Shown in pieces: positions 1 through 9,357 of a DNA stretch of 62,753 nt; the first letter of the stretch is position 1, and each line of letters begins with the position of its first letter. A program made the position numbers and the translations under genes. Where the stretch lies: positions 1 to 62,753 of the forward strand of contig JAFZBE010000013.1 of assembly GCA_017561935.1 (NCBI GenBank). The letters run 5' to 3'. Below the pieces are notes generated by a model that saw only the letters and a program-made list of their open reading frames with translations, did no database searches and was not told the origin of the DNA. The stretch comes from Bacteroidales bacterium. Lineage in GTDB: Bacteria > Bacteroidota > Bacteroidia > Bacteroidales > UBA3663.

Positions 1-1023
1 ATCTTCCTCAGATTCTTCTTCAGATTCAGTTTCTTTTTTCTTGCGATCCATAAAGGCGCGACCAATGAACATCACCAGTAAAGACTGGAAAACGATGAAA
101 AAGATGTATTTGATTCTGCCCTTAATCAGCAGTTCAAAAGGAAACATCAGACGGAATATTTTAATTACATAATCAAAGGTGGCAAAAAAACGATTGCCTT
201 TAGGAAAGATTGGAACAATCTCTGAATCCGCAACAGAGGATCGACTCATGTCTCGGTAATTAGCATCAATCATTTCTGTATAGGTGCTTTCATTGCTGGT
301 AGAAAGATAAGATAGAAGGAAGAAATATGAGATACCGATAATGATTGATGTAAAGAAAATATTGGAAATTAATTTTTGTTTTCCATCTTTGGTCTGGTAG
401 TTGATGTTGTCAAAGAAATGGCGAACAATAAACTGAAGAAAGAAATAATAAATAAGTACCAAACCGTAATATTTCCTAGAGAATAAAATGGTAAGGAACA
501 ATGCAACAACAAGGAAAATGCTCTTTTGCCGATAGGTCTTTCCTTTGATGATAGCAAATGCCATCAAGATAAAGAAGAGCATCTGGTAGGGCTCTTTTGA
601 CAGGCAAAAACAAAATATATTAAGAATGGCAAAGCCCAAATAAACGAAGATATTTTCCTTGAAGCCCGCTTGTGGAGTTCGCTTATAGAAATCACGAACT
701 AACAAAAGTGCAATGATGTTATATATTATGGATAAATAAATTTCCCATTCATCGATAAATACACAATTGAAAAAATTAATAGCTCTATAAAGGGCTCCTG
801 CATTAGACTCAGCGACACTTGAAATATTACTGGTTTGAGATAGAACGGACATTCTGAATGAATACATTCCAAAATACATACGTATAGCCATGCCATTGCC
901 GATACTCATCAGTACCAATTTATAATACATTACTGTCCATCGGACAATTTTGGCGGCAATGATAATGGGAATAAACCAATAATAAAAATTTCGTAAGTTT
1001 TTAGCCGTGTTGTTTGGGCTCAT
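1..1023 (-). CDS. Polysaccharide polymerase-like (Wzy/EpsG-type) membrane protein, 3' end beyond window
   Basis: An open frame of 341 codons runs from an ATG at 1021-1023 to the window edge without a stop, so the C-terminus is missing. The translation (MSPNNTAKNLRNFYYW...) is very hydrophobic with many aromatic residues and several predicted membrane helices (for example around residues 13-30, 145-165 and 235-255). It ends in a charged stretch rich in K and E at the edge. It is the last visible gene of the leftward exopolysaccharide operon, 44 nt after the GT4 gene, where a repeat-unit polymerase is expected. Wzy proteins have little sequence conservation, so the assignment rests on topology and context. 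A flippase or an acyltransferase is less likely but not excluded. Confidence 0.7.
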   Translation of the reverse strand, partial: MSPNNTAKNLRNFYYWFIPIIIAAKIVRWTVMYYKLVLMSIGNGMAIRMYFGMYSFRMSVLSQTSNISSVAESNAGALYRAINFFNCVFIDEWEIYLSIIYNIIALLLVRDFYKRTPQAGFKENIFVYLGFAILNIFCFCLSKEPYQMLFFILMAFAIIKGKTYRQKSIFLVVALFLTILFSRKYYGLVLIYYFFLQFIVRHFFDNINYQTKDGKQKLISNIFFTSIIIGISYFFLLSYLSTSNESTYTEMIDANYRDMSRSSVADSEIVPIFPKGNRFFATFDYVIKIFRLMFPFELLIKGRIKYIFFIVFQSLLVMFIGRAFMDRKKKETESEEESEED

Positions 1024-1067
1024 AATCTTTCGAACTAAAGAAAGAGTAATACTTGGTTTTTCGAATA

Positions 1068-2207
1068 TTATTTAGGAGAACCAGATAAAAAAGTATTATA
1101 TTGTGAATATATATAATCGTTCATCTCATGTATATATTTTGCGTCTTTTGCTTTTATTTCTTTAACTTGATTGATATTATCTATGGTGTTTGAGATGATA
1201 TTGGTCCAATCGATCGGATTGAGGGCAATTAATAAAGGTGCAGAATCCTTTCGGAAGATTCCCTGAGAGCTATGAGGGTGAACTATCGTGGCTTTACCAT
1301 ATGAGAGAGCTTCGAAAGTCTTGATTTTTAGTCCCGTTCCTTGGGAAACAGGATTGATTACAACATCTCCTTGCAAATAAAAGTCATCGAGAGAATCTAC
1401 TCGACCTAATAGCATGACGTTTGTATACTTGTCTGAAGGAATTCGTTCACAGACCGTACCACCGATGATTAGTCTAATTTCTGCGTCTTTGCTTAAAACC
1501 ATAGGCCAAACGTTGTTTAGGAACCAAAGAATACCATTCACATTGAATTCCATTCGGCTGGCAAGAAATAAGATATTTTTGTTTTGAGCTAACGTTTGAT
1601 TATGGTAGTCGAAATGACTATAGACAGTGAATATTTTGCTTTTAGGAGCCAAATAGCGGTAATAAGTGGCTTCATCTTCCTGTATGGCGAAAATGTTAGG
1701 ACATCGTTGCAATGCTTTTGCTTCCTCATGGGCGTTGCAGGCTTCGTAAAAAGGTGCACTTGTCCTTAAATCCTTGTAAGAAAAAACGTCATGGGTATAT
1801 ATTGCCTTTCTTGGAATTCTAGTATAAGTCAGAAGTTTTGACAGCCGAATATATTGGACAACAACTGCATCAAAATGCATCTTGTCATTTAGTTGTTCGA
1901 CATGGTTTTCTAGTCCGAATGGGTAGTGGTCATCGCATTGCCATCGACCATGGTACACCGTGGCCCTAACCTTGTCAATAATAACCCTGCGTACCTTTCT
2001 AAAAGGATTGAGATGAAAAACGTGGTAACGTTCACCCCAATACTCTTTCATTTGCGACTCGTCGGTCGGCCGAAGTGCCATATCGACAAATAGAAAATGC
2101 ACATCACATCCCAGATGCTGAAGTATTTGAACCTGTCCCATAATGGCAGTTCTATTTCCAGCATCTGTAGGATGTGATTGGTTGGAAGATACTAATAGGA
2201 CCTTCAT
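1068..2207 (-). CDS. Glycosyltransferase, GT4-like (GT-B fold)
   Basis: This 379-residue protein starts MKVLLVSSNQSHPTDAGNR, the typical first strand and glycine-containing loop of GT-B glycosyltransferases. The C-terminal half carries NKNILFLASRMEFNVNGILW and then the nucleotide-sugar-binding region VSQGTGLKIKTFEALSYGKA near residues 285-310, with the conserved Glu of the EX7E-like motif. No signal peptide or membrane helix is seen, so it should act at the cytoplasmic face of the membrane, adding a sugar to a lipid-linked repeat unit. Its ATG overlaps the stop of the Wzc-like gene by 4 nt (ATGA), which indicates translational coupling. Donor and acceptor sugars cannot be read from sequence. 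Confidence 0.85.
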   Translation of the reverse strand: MKVLLVSSNQSHPTDAGNRTAIMGQVQILQHLGCDVHFLFVDMALRPTDESQMKEYWGERYHVFHLNPFRKVRRVIIDKVRATVYHGRWQCDDHYPFGLENHVEQLNDKMHFDAVVVQYIRLSKLLTYTRIPRKAIYTHDVFSYKDLRTSAPFYEACNAHEEAKALQRCPNIFAIQEDEATYYRYLAPKSKIFTVYSHFDYHNQTLAQNKNILFLASRMEFNVNGILWFLNNVWPMVLSKDAEIRLIIGGTVCERIPSDKYTNVMLLGRVDSLDDFYLQGDVVINPVSQGTGLKIKTFEALSYGKATIVHPHSSQGIFRKDSAPLLIALNPIDWTNIISNTIDNINQVKEIKAKDAKYIHEMNDYIYSQYNTFLSGSPK

Positions 2208-4615
2208 GCTTTATCCATATAGGTATAGCCATAACCATAACCGTAGCCATAGCCGTAGCCATAGCCGTAGCCGTATGCGCCATATCCATACTTATTGTTG
2301 ATTATTTCGGTGCCGTTTAAGATAACTGCAAGGTTTTTGAGTGTGTCATCTCGATAATACTGTTCGACGATGGAAAGGTGTGGACGGTCCATAACACCAA
2401 CACGAATGACAAAGAGTGAAACGTCGGTTACTCGATTGATAATTTGTGCGTCCGCTACAATTTCGGTTGGAGGACAATCTAATAAAATGAAATCAAAGCG
2501 TTTGCGCAATTCCTCAATCAAAATCTCAAGACGCTTGCCGTGAAGCAATTCGACAGGGTTAGGAGGAATAACGCCTACAGGAAGAACGTATAAATTCTCA
2601 AATCCTTCTACAGAACATAGTAAAGTATCTAGATTGGTATATTTGCCGCGCAAATAATCCGAAAGACCTTGTTTAGGGCGACCTACAAATCGACTTAAAC
2701 TAGCTTTGCGAACGTCGCAATCAATCAGACATACTTTTTTGCCGTTTAATGCAAGACTAGCCCCTAAGTTGATAGCAACGTATGTCTTTCCAGAACCCAC
2801 ATTAAGTGAGTTCAGTGTATATACCTGAGGATGGCTATCTTCGTCTCCAAGAAACTCAAGATTGGTTCGGACAATTCGAAAAGCTTCGTTGATGACATTC
2901 TTACTATCGCCTTTCACTTCAATTGTGGGATGTGCCGAATGCCTGTTTTTCTGTGACTTCGTTTGATCGGAACTTTGAGGCAATTCGCCTAAGAAAGGAG
3001 CAGAGAGAACCTCCACATCCTTGCGACCACGAACTTTGTTATTTAATAAGCATCTTATGATAAAAATCACTGCTGGCAAAAGAAATCCTATGACAAGGGC
3101 AATCAATAAAGTCATTTGTTTGTCGGGGAATTTTGCCTTGCCAGAACCCGAAGGGGGATTAACAAGTCGGGTATTATAAGCAGAGAATGCTTGCGATAGT
3201 TCGTTCTGTTCACGTTTCTCTAGCAAGAAGAGGTAGATTTGTTCCTTAACTTTCTGTTGGCGCTCGACATTTTGTAGATAAAGTTGCTTGCGAGGATTGC
3301 TTGCCATCTTAGCATTGCTATTGCTCTGCCTAATTTGGGTTGTCATCTGTCTTGTAGTAAGAGATTGAATCGCATTATCGATTGAATGTAAGATGACAGA
3401 TTTGAGGGTGTTTAGTTCCACGTCAAGGTCTTGCACAAGCGGGTTGGTAGCACTACTGTTTGCGATATAGTTGTTGCGCTGCAGAATCTTGGAGTTATAA
3501 GACGAGATAAGGGCGCTGACTTCGGATGGGAAATCTGGCGATACGGGAAGAAGCTGATATGAATCATTGCCCGCAATTCCTGAACGGATGTTGCGGATAT
3601 TGGTGATTTGATTTGTAAGATTGTCAAGTGTTGTAGTTGCAGCTGTTGCCTGTTGGAAATAGGTGCCAGCAGCGGTTTCAAAACTTGGTACAAGGTTATT
3701 GCTCATATATTCGGTAATGTCTTCTTCGACCGTTCCAAGATCCCCACCTATGATGTTGAGTCGCTGTTCGATGAAATCTGAAGTACTTTTGATGGTCTTA
3801 TTGTGTTCCTTAACCCAGTTTTCACTATATACCTGGATTATTGTATTCAAAAATTCATCACCGCGAGGGGCTCGTTCATCCTGAATCGATATTTTAACTT
3901 GAGACGAACCATTTCGTCCTCCCGACACCTTGAGTTTTGCACCGAATGTTTCAGCCATTTGCCTTAACGGGTAGTGAGTTACTACGCATTCGAATAGGTC
4001 AGCTTTTTTCTTGTTATACACCGATGGCTTAACCAGAAGACGGCCAATTGGTGTTTTGATGGTGTCGTTTAGATTGCCAATAATTTCATTTGATCCATTA
4101 TCTGTGTGTCCGGGAAGATCTGTGATGGAGAACTTATTATTTTCGAGCTTGAATTTGAATCGACATTGGTTATTGTCATCCAAATCGATGAAATATATAT
4201 CGATAGGGATTTCATCAGCATAAAGAATGTAATCACGCAAATATTGGCGGGAAGTATAAACAATATTAAGTCTGAGTCGGCTTACTACTTCTTCAACAGT
4301 CATTGGCGAACGTAGAGTAATAAGTTCGTCTTGCAGTTTGTTGTTCGCTTGGAACATACTTGTTAAGCCAGCCATCCCGCTGAGGGCCTGAACTTCGGAA
4401 GACAAAGAGCTGGCTTCTGTTTTGATGAGCAGGGTGGTTGATCTTTCGTAAATAGGTGGTGTGCGGAGAAGGAATAGCAGCCCAATAGCTACACAGACAC
4501 AAATCGAAAGAATGAACCAGGGCCATTTTACCAAACAGGCGATAAGCATGTCTTTAATGGAGACACCTAATGTCTCAAGTTCGACTTTTTTCTTGGTTTT
4601 TTTAGTTGCTGCCAT
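2204..4615 (-). CDS. Wzc-like polysaccharide co-polymerase with cytoplasmic tyrosine kinase domain
   Basis: The 803-residue protein joins a Wzz-type chain-length domain to a BY-kinase, as in Wzc. Helix 1 is near residues 23-50 (MLIACLVKWPWFILSI...), followed by a long periplasmic domain with coiled-coil stretches and a second helix near 500-525. The kinase follows, with Walker A LNVGSGKTYVAINL near 605-620, Walker A' VCLIDCDVRK and Walker B FILLDCPP. The C-terminal tyrosine cluster, the usual autophosphorylation site, is an unusually regular (YG)n tail encoded by a hexanucleotide repeat. It should control polymer length and export together with the Wza-like lipoprotein encoded just upstream. 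The next gene overlaps its stop by 4 nt. Confidence 0.93.
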   Translation of the reverse strand: MAATKKTKKKVELETLGVSIKDMLIACLVKWPWFILSICVCVAIGLLFLLRTPPIYERSTTLLIKTEASSLSSEVQALSGMAGLTSMFQANNKLQDELITLRSPMTVEEVVSRLRLNIVYTSRQYLRDYILYADEIPIDIYFIDLDDNNQCRFKFKLENNKFSITDLPGHTDNGSNEIIGNLNDTIKTPIGRLLVKPSVYNKKKADLFECVVTHYPLRQMAETFGAKLKVSGGRNGSSQVKISIQDERAPRGDEFLNTIIQVYSENWVKEHNKTIKSTSDFIEQRLNIIGGDLGTVEEDITEYMSNNLVPSFETAAGTYFQQATAATTTLDNLTNQITNIRNIRSGIAGNDSYQLLPVSPDFPSEVSALISSYNSKILQRNNYIANSSATNPLVQDLDVELNTLKSVILHSIDNAIQSLTTRQMTTQIRQSNSNAKMASNPRKQLYLQNVERQQKVKEQIYLFLLEKREQNELSQAFSAYNTRLVNPPSGSGKAKFPDKQMTLLIALVIGFLLPAVIFIIRCLLNNKVRGRKDVEVLSAPFLGELPQSSDQTKSQKNRHSAHPTIEVKGDSKNVINEAFRIVRTNLEFLGDEDSHPQVYTLNSLNVGSGKTYVAINLGASLALNGKKVCLIDCDVRKASLSRFVGRPKQGLSDYLRGKYTNLDTLLCSVEGFENLYVLPVGVIPPNPVELLHGKRLEILIEELRKRFDFILLDCPPTEIVADAQIINRVTDVSLFVIRVGVMDRPHLSIVEQYYRDDTLKNLAVILNGTEIINNKYGYGAYGYGYGYGYGYGYGYGYTYMDKA
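2224..2290 (-). repeat. Hexanucleotide repeat encoding the (YG)n tail of the Wzc-like kinase
   Basis: About ten near-identical 6-nt units (plus-strand tagccg or tagcca) encode alternating Tyr-Gly at the extreme C-terminus of the kinase. Only third-codon-position differences separate units, so slippage could change tail length without breaking the frame. The tail ends TYMDKA. Confidence 0.85.
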
Positions 4616-4668
4616 AATAATTTTTGATAAGACTGTGAATCGTCAAAGAAGAATATGGGAAATAATTA

Positions 4669-5499
4669 TTAGTCAAATTTGTTTGCAAAGGCATAAATAG
4701 TGAGACCAAAAGTAAGGATGCTGCTTATCAAACTCATCCAAAAAGTCGGTCTGCGAACAGAATTGCCATACAAGGTTGTCGAGTATTGCTTTTTCTCATT
4801 CATCTCTACATAAAGAATATCGCCTTGTTGGATATAATAAACAGGAGAGTTGATAACCGACTCGGCAGACGTGAAATCGACTTCGTAGTTGCGAAGTTGC
4901 CCGCCGACTTCTCGTATTACTCTGATTTTCCGTCGTTCAGCACTAAGTGAGAGGTCTCCTGCTTGGGCGACTGCTTCAATGATAGTGAAGGCATCCTTTG
5001 GAATTTGGATAACGCTAGAGCCGACTTCGCCCATTGTATAAAAGTAGTCATTGGCGAACGAGCAGCTAACATAAGGATCTTTGACCAGATTTTCTTCGAT
5101 AAGGATGTCGCGTACTCTATCTGCAATTTCTTGACGTGTAAGGCCGCCGACGTGAATGGTACCAACCACCGGGAATTCAATATCGCCATTAATGTCTACA
5201 TTGTACGTGTGGAGGTCGGTCGACACACTCATTCCTGTGGCGCTACCACGATAGCCGTACCCTCCGCCATAATAACCATGCCCCATTACATTAAAGAGCT
5301 TGGCAATTTTTTCGTCGCGGCAGTGTACATTGATGAGCAGCTTATCTTCATGCTTCGCTCTCACATACTGAATTTCTGGAAGATCCATGGGATGCGTGGT
5401 TGTCAGGTCCTGAAAATAGATGATGTCCTTAGGTGGAGAACATGACGTGATGGCAATACCCGAGAGGCAAAGCATCAAAAGGATGAGATAATTTTTCAT
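4669..5499 (-). CDS. Wza-like polysaccharide export lipoprotein (OPX family)
   Basis: A 276-residue outer-membrane export protein. It begins with a lipoprotein signal (MKNYLILLMLCLSGIAITSC, lipobox ITSC) and continues with DIIYFQDL, characteristic of Bacteroidetes OPX proteins. A Poly_export domain lies around residues 45-135 (VDINGDIEFPVVGTIHVGGL), and a SLBB-like segment follows. A hydrophobic helix near residues 250-270 (FWMSLISSILTFGLTIYAF) ends the protein, comparable to the membrane-spanning helix of Wza. A Gly/Tyr-rich loop is at 70-85. It lies 53 nt upstream of the Wzc-like gene and 69 nt after the pyruvyl transferase, so the three are probably co-transcribed. It should form the channel that Wzc gates. 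Confidence 0.9.
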   Translation of the reverse strand: MKNYLILLMLCLSGIAITSCSPPKDIIYFQDLTTTHPMDLPEIQYVRAKHEDKLLINVHCRDEKIAKLFNVMGHGYYGGGYGYRGSATGMSVSTDLHTYNVDINGDIEFPVVGTIHVGGLTRQEIADRVRDILIEENLVKDPYVSCSFANDYFYTMGEVGSSVIQIPKDAFTIIEAVAQAGDLSLSAERRKIRVIREVGGQLRNYEVDFTSAESVINSPVYYIQQGDILYVEMNEKKQYSTTLYGNSVRRPTFWMSLISSILTFGLTIYAFANKFD

Positions 5500-5568
5500 A
5501 TTGAGTTAATTATTTAATTGATTTATATTTATTGAATTTATAGCATCTTTAGGTGAAAGAGCCGTACT

Positions 5569-6738
5569 TCATTCGATAGATTTCTTGAGCAAATCGATAG
5601 AGCGCTGCCTCATTTGCTCTATTCGACTATTTACTGTCGGATAATCGATCTGTAATTGCAGGCAGTGTTTGACAGATTCCTTGGCTGAAAGCAGCCGGTC
5701 TGATAAGTTTAGATTAGATAGAAGAGAATACAGGCGCCCGTTTGTCGATACAGCACTGTCTTTTTGATAACGGCGGAAGCAGAAAAAGGTTTTTTGATAT
5801 AGAGCCGATAAAGAGGTGCAATGGAAAGAGTCTGTAAGTACGTATTGCGCATCGCGTATCAGCGATACAAAATCCAAAGGATCGACATTATAGAGCGGGT
5901 AGTCGGCAAAACCCTCGTCGCTTTTAATATATTCGTCGAGATTGGGCAATTGAACAATCTTTAGATGGGTGATCTGGGCTAGTTCTTTGGCCCATGCACG
6001 CTGTTTGGGATTGTTGCCAAGAAAATAACAGAGAATGTAAGGCTCTTTGATTCGGCACTTTTGAGGTATAATAGTATCCCACTCCTTGGCCTGGAAAAGA
6101 AAGGTCGGGTCACAGACAACAGGCACATCTATATTGATAAGCTGTTTTACCAATTTTTTCCCCGATTCTTCCCGTACCATGATACTGTCGAAACGGGGCA
6201 AAAATTCCCGAGCCATCCGGGCTTGTTTTGCTGGTAATTGTGCGACACCGAAACTAGTAGCGTATGCTACTTTGCGGACACCGGTGCCGTTGGGAACAAA
6301 ATTCAGAGTGTAATAATCTGCCGAAATGTTGGAGGGAAGCCAAAGCTGATCGCTGCCAACGATAAAAGCCGAGTATTTGTCTGCGTCCTTTCCTAACTCA
6401 GCTTTCGAATTGTATATAGGGGAGAGTCTGAATTTTTCTTGTGCAAACTGTCTGAATAAATTGTCTCGTGACCGTAGTTTCGTAGCGTATTCTTTGTTGG
6501 TTTTTTTTGCATAAACCTTGCGGACGGTTGCCATCTTGTCCAAAATGGTCTGGATGTCCATACAGTGACTTAGGAAGTATCGATATTTTGCCCTATTAAT
6601 TTCGGGTTTGAGCCCATCGATGCATATTGTCTCATTAGGCCATCCTAGCTTGTCACAAATCATTTGGGTGGCCAATGCTTGTAGCTGACTACCGTAATTA
6701 TGTTGGAAGTAGCAAGTAACAAGTGCTATTTTTTTCAT
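5569..6738 (-). CDS. Polysaccharide pyruvyl transferase family protein
   Basis: The 389-residue protein opens MKKIALVTCYFQHNYGSQLQ, the NYGSxLQ signature of this family, and has the mid-domain motifs FIVGSDQLWLP (about residues 125-135) and LTDSFHCTSL (about 290-300). Family members add pyruvate ketals to exopolysaccharide sugars from phosphoenolpyruvate, and some act as glycosyltransferase-like modifiers. It is the promoter-proximal gene of the leftward operon, with a sigma-type promoter at 6861-6892 and a hairpin-containing leader of about 117 nt. The family call is firm, but the modified sugar is unknown. Confidence 0.88.
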   Translation of the reverse strand: MKKIALVTCYFQHNYGSQLQALATQMICDKLGWPNETICIDGLKPEINRAKYRYFLSHCMDIQTILDKMATVRKVYAKKTNKEYATKLRSRDNLFRQFAQEKFRLSPIYNSKAELGKDADKYSAFIVGSDQLWLPSNISADYYTLNFVPNGTGVRKVAYATSFGVAQLPAKQARMAREFLPRFDSIMVREESGKKLVKQLINIDVPVVCDPTFLFQAKEWDTIIPQKCRIKEPYILCYFLGNNPKQRAWAKELAQITHLKIVQLPNLDEYIKSDEGFADYPLYNVDPLDFVSLIRDAQYVLTDSFHCTSLSALYQKTFFCFRRYQKDSAVSTNGRLYSLLSNLNLSDRLLSAKESVKHCLQLQIDYPTVNSRIEQMRQRSIDLLKKSIE

Positions 6739-6774
6739 TCAGTATTGTTTTGGATATTTGACACAGCTTCGCTT

Positions 6775-6804
6775 TAGTTTGCCACAGCGGAAGAGGGCAA
6801 ACTA
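6775..6804 (-). promoter_or_regulatory. Leader hairpin of the exopolysaccharide operon
   Basis: A perfect 9-bp inverted repeat (TAGTTTGCC at 6775-6783, GGCAAACTA at 6796-6804) with a 12-nt loop lies in the transcribed leader. No T-run follows on the minus strand, so it looks like a stability or regulatory hairpin, not a terminator. Confidence 0.5.
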
Positions 6805-6860
6805 ACACAGAAATTAAATAGCTACGTGTGAGCACACATGCGCATATAAAAAATGCGCGG

Positions 6861-6892
6861 CAAATTTAGATAATAATTTCTGAATGTCCAAC
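6861..6892 (-). promoter_or_regulatory. Promoter of the exopolysaccharide operon
   Basis: On the minus strand, TAAATTTG (complement of 6861-6868) matches the Bacteroides -7 box TAnnTTTG. A 3-of-4 match to the -33 TTTG lies 20 nt upstream (6889-6892). Transcription would start near 6855, inside a GCGCAT/ATGCGC hairpin (6840-6858). Confidence 0.6.
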
Positions 6893-7007
6893 TATTTTAT
6901 TGAAAAAAAGAAAAATCACCTGTTTTTAATTGATGTAGCGTCTATTTTGCTATCTTGAATGAAATAATAAGTTAATGGATTGTACAATAGTACAAATGAT
7001 CAAGAAT

Positions 7008-7047
7008 AACAATGGGCCCAACTCGATATCCGAGTGGACCCATTGTT
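7008..7047 (-). terminator. Hairpin terminator of the BspA-like gene
   Basis: AACAATGGG...CCCATTGTT form a long, nearly perfect stem (about 16 bp with one offset) around ATAT, 38 nt after the stop codon at 7086. There is no clear T-run, as is common in Bacteroidetes. Confidence 0.65.
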
Positions 7048-7085
7048 AATCATGCAAAAATGGCATGATGTGTGAATCATTAAAT

Positions 7086-9131
7086 CTATTTTACGACAAT
7101 CATGAGACGGCCGTTGATGTTATATGTGCCTGGGGCTAATCCAATCATACGGGAGGATACTTTGACGGGTTCTGACAAGAGGTTATGATCCTCTTCCATT
7201 TCGTCAATGTCGGTCTCATTGTTTCTTTCGTTGGCCCAAGCACAAGAATTATCAATAATCTCAAGATAATCCCTCATCGCTTTCATTGAAGATGTAGTCT
7301 TGCAAGCTATCCATTCTCCTCCACTGGTAAAATAATAACCGTAGAGGTTGGGGGCAGCAATATTGTTATAAGTGCCTCTAAATATAAATGAATAGCTGCC
7401 GCTTGTAATTTCGATGCTCTGAGGATCGGCAGGATAAACGACACAATTCTTCTTGCTAATGGTTTGAGCAGTAGAGGAATTGGCGACTTTTGCACGAATC
7501 AGATATGGTTTGTTGGGGGTAATGATTGCACCCTTTCCAAGCACTTTATGCTGTACAGAGAAAGAGCTTAAGACACCATTAGATAAAGTAACATCGACGT
7601 CTGATATCTCGGCAATTTCGAAATTGCTGCACCAATCGTCATATTCAAGGGCTACAGGGAGGATAATGGAACCCCACTTTGTTGAACTAAATTTGCGTGA
7701 ATATGAGAAGATGGAAGCATTCACTTCAGTCTTTCCTGTGTACTCATCTCCGTCAGCAAATTTCATCACGGCAGTGTATATTTCCGTATCGTCTATCGAT
7801 GTCGTTGAATCTTCAACTTTGTCAATTTCGAGATATACTCTCATGGGGCCCATGGAAGAAGTTTTCTTGCAGGCAACCCATTCGCCTCCACTAGAAAAAT
7901 ATTTGCCGTAGAGGTTTGGTGCAGCTATGCGTGTATAGGTCCCCGTAAATTTAAAGGAGTATTTGCCTTTTATGTGTTCGACAGTTTGGTTTTCTGCGGG
8001 ATATACGATGCAATTGGTCTTGCTAATTGTCTGTTTTGTTGTTGAGTTGGCGACCTTTGCACGAATCATATATGGTTTGTTGGGGGTCGTTACCTCACCC
8101 TCTCCGAGCACCCTGCGCTGCACAGAGAATGAACTTATTTTCCCGTTTGACAAAGTAACATTGACGTCAGAAATTTCGGCAATCTCAAACTTACTGCTCC
8201 AGTCTTTATATTCAAAAGCTACAGGAAAGACGATGGTTCCCCACTTCGTCGAGCTAAACATTCGTGAATATGAGAAAAGGGCAGCATAAATTTGAGTTTT
8301 ATTAGTGTAGGGGTCTCCATCAGTTAAAACCACCTTTTCGGTGTATTCTATGTTTGATTCTCCGCTATCGCTGGGGGTATATTCTTTGATGGACTGGAAT
8401 TCCTTCCAGAAATTGGAGCTTTTATAAATGGCCAAGGAACCCTTGGGCACATATAATACACATGTGGATTTGTCGACATGGTTGAATGTCGAAGCTGTTA
8501 TTTGAGCGGGTGTACTACCTACATAAATAGATTTGAGGTTACTGCAACCCTCGAACGCATGTTCATCGATTGTTGTTGTGTTATTAGGAATAGTTATTGA
8601 CGACAAACTAGTGCAATATGCAAAAGCACTCTCGTCAATTTTTGTAACACTATTTGAAATTGTAACAGATGGCAGACTTGTGCAGTTTCGAAAAGCGGCC
8701 GAGGCAATCTCCTTGATGCCATCGGCAATCGTGTATGTAGTATTATAGTTTATAGGAAGGCGTGCGAAAATTGTGGTATTATAGATGGGGGTGTTCAATT
8801 TTGTACAGTTCGAGAATGCAAAAAAGCCAATACTGGTGACGCTGTTGGGTAGAGTAAGGGATGTTAAGGCTGAGCAGTTGTGGAATGCATAACTGCCAAT
8901 ACTCTTTATTTCGCCATCGAATTGTAACTTTGATGTCGAACTGCTGATTACAGAAAGTCGTTTGCCTGAAGCATCGGAGAAATAGCCTTGAGGAACAGCG
9001 ACGGATCCGTTGGAGGTTGTGTAATTTATAACAGAGTTAGCCGCGTTGACCGTAGTTGCAAACATCAAACAGAATGCGATCATATACATAGACATAAATG
9101 CCGATGTGAAAAATGATCGTTGTACCATCAT
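7086..9131 (-). CDS. BspA-like leucine-rich repeat secreted protein with a duplicated C-terminal module
   Basis: From the ATG at 9131 the protein has 681 residues and a Sec signal (MMVQRSFFTSAFMSMYMIAF..., cleavage after VNA). The frame stays open to an ATG at 9281, but that would bury the signal 50 residues in, so the shorter start is preferred. Four or five LRR_5 (BspA/TpLRR) repeats follow (AFRNCTSLPSVTISNSVT), closed by the usual YVPKGSLAIYKSSNFWKEF segment. Two copies of a module of about 170 residues follow (coding 8336-7824 and 7769-7257; FSYSR.FSSTKWG, VLGxG, NKPY.IRAKVANS, AAPNLYG). The C-terminus APGTYNINGRLMIVVK resembles the short sorting or anchoring tails of Prevotella secreted proteins. 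It is probably an adhesin or surface binder, ligand unknown. Confidence 0.8.
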   Translation of the reverse strand: MMVQRSFFTSAFMSMYMIAFCLMFATTVNAANSVINYTTSNGSVAVPQGYFSDASGKRLSVISSSTSKLQFDGEIKSIGSYAFHNCSALTSLTLPNSVTSIGFFAFSNCTKLNTPIYNTTIFARLPINYNTTYTIADGIKEIASAAFRNCTSLPSVTISNSVTKIDESAFAYCTSLSSITIPNNTTTIDEHAFEGCSNLKSIYVGSTPAQITASTFNHVDKSTCVLYVPKGSLAIYKSSNFWKEFQSIKEYTPSDSGESNIEYTEKVVLTDGDPYTNKTQIYAALFSYSRMFSSTKWGTIVFPVAFEYKDWSSKFEIAEISDVNVTLSNGKISSFSVQRRVLGEGEVTTPNKPYMIRAKVANSTTKQTISKTNCIVYPAENQTVEHIKGKYSFKFTGTYTRIAAPNLYGKYFSSGGEWVACKKTSSMGPMRVYLEIDKVEDSTTSIDDTEIYTAVMKFADGDEYTGKTEVNASIFSYSRKFSSTKWGSIILPVALEYDDWCSNFEIAEISDVDVTLSNGVLSSFSVQHKVLGKGAIITPNKPYLIRAKVANSSTAQTISKKNCVVYPADPQSIEITSGSYSFIFRGTYNNIAAPNLYGYYFTSGGEWIACKTTSSMKAMRDYLEIIDNSCAWANERNNETDIDEMEEDHNLLSEPVKVSSRMIGLAPGTYNINGRLMIVVK
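7257..8336 (-). repeat. Tandem duplication inside the BspA-like gene
   Basis: Two copies of about 510 bp (8336-7824 and 7769-7257) are separated by a short linker. By eye about two-thirds of the residues are identical, including FSYSR, SSTKWG, EIAEISDV and AAPNLYG. Confidence 0.85.
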
Positions 9132-9326
9132 ATAAACGTTGTTTAATGTGCCGATTGTTTCCCCAATATCGGCCTTGTTATCATTGAAAAGCGGGGGACA
9201 CTGACTCTGCCAATTCCATAAGTTCAAGTTAACCGCTAATACATTAAGATAAAAGTTAGGATTGCTTAAGTGCTTAAGCATCCTTTGTCGCTATGAAAAG
9301 AGTCGTCCATGAATCAAGAATAAACC

Positions 9327-9357
9327 CAAAATAACACGAACGCAAACATTATTCAAA
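9327..9357 (-). promoter_or_regulatory. Putative promoter of the BspA-like gene
   Basis: The minus strand reads TTTG (9354-9357), 19 nt, then TTATTTTG (9327-9334), one mismatch from TAnnTTTG. The implied start near 9321 gives a 190-nt leader to the preferred ATG, or 40 nt to the alternative ATG at 9281. The rest of the 9132-9727 gap is AT-rich and holds no other recognisable feature except the divergent promoter at 9606-9637. Confidence 0.45.

Noticed and set aside
9132..9281. N-terminal extension of the BspA-like protein from the ATG at 9281
   Set aside because: It would place the signal peptide 50 residues inside the protein. It is kept only as an alternative start.
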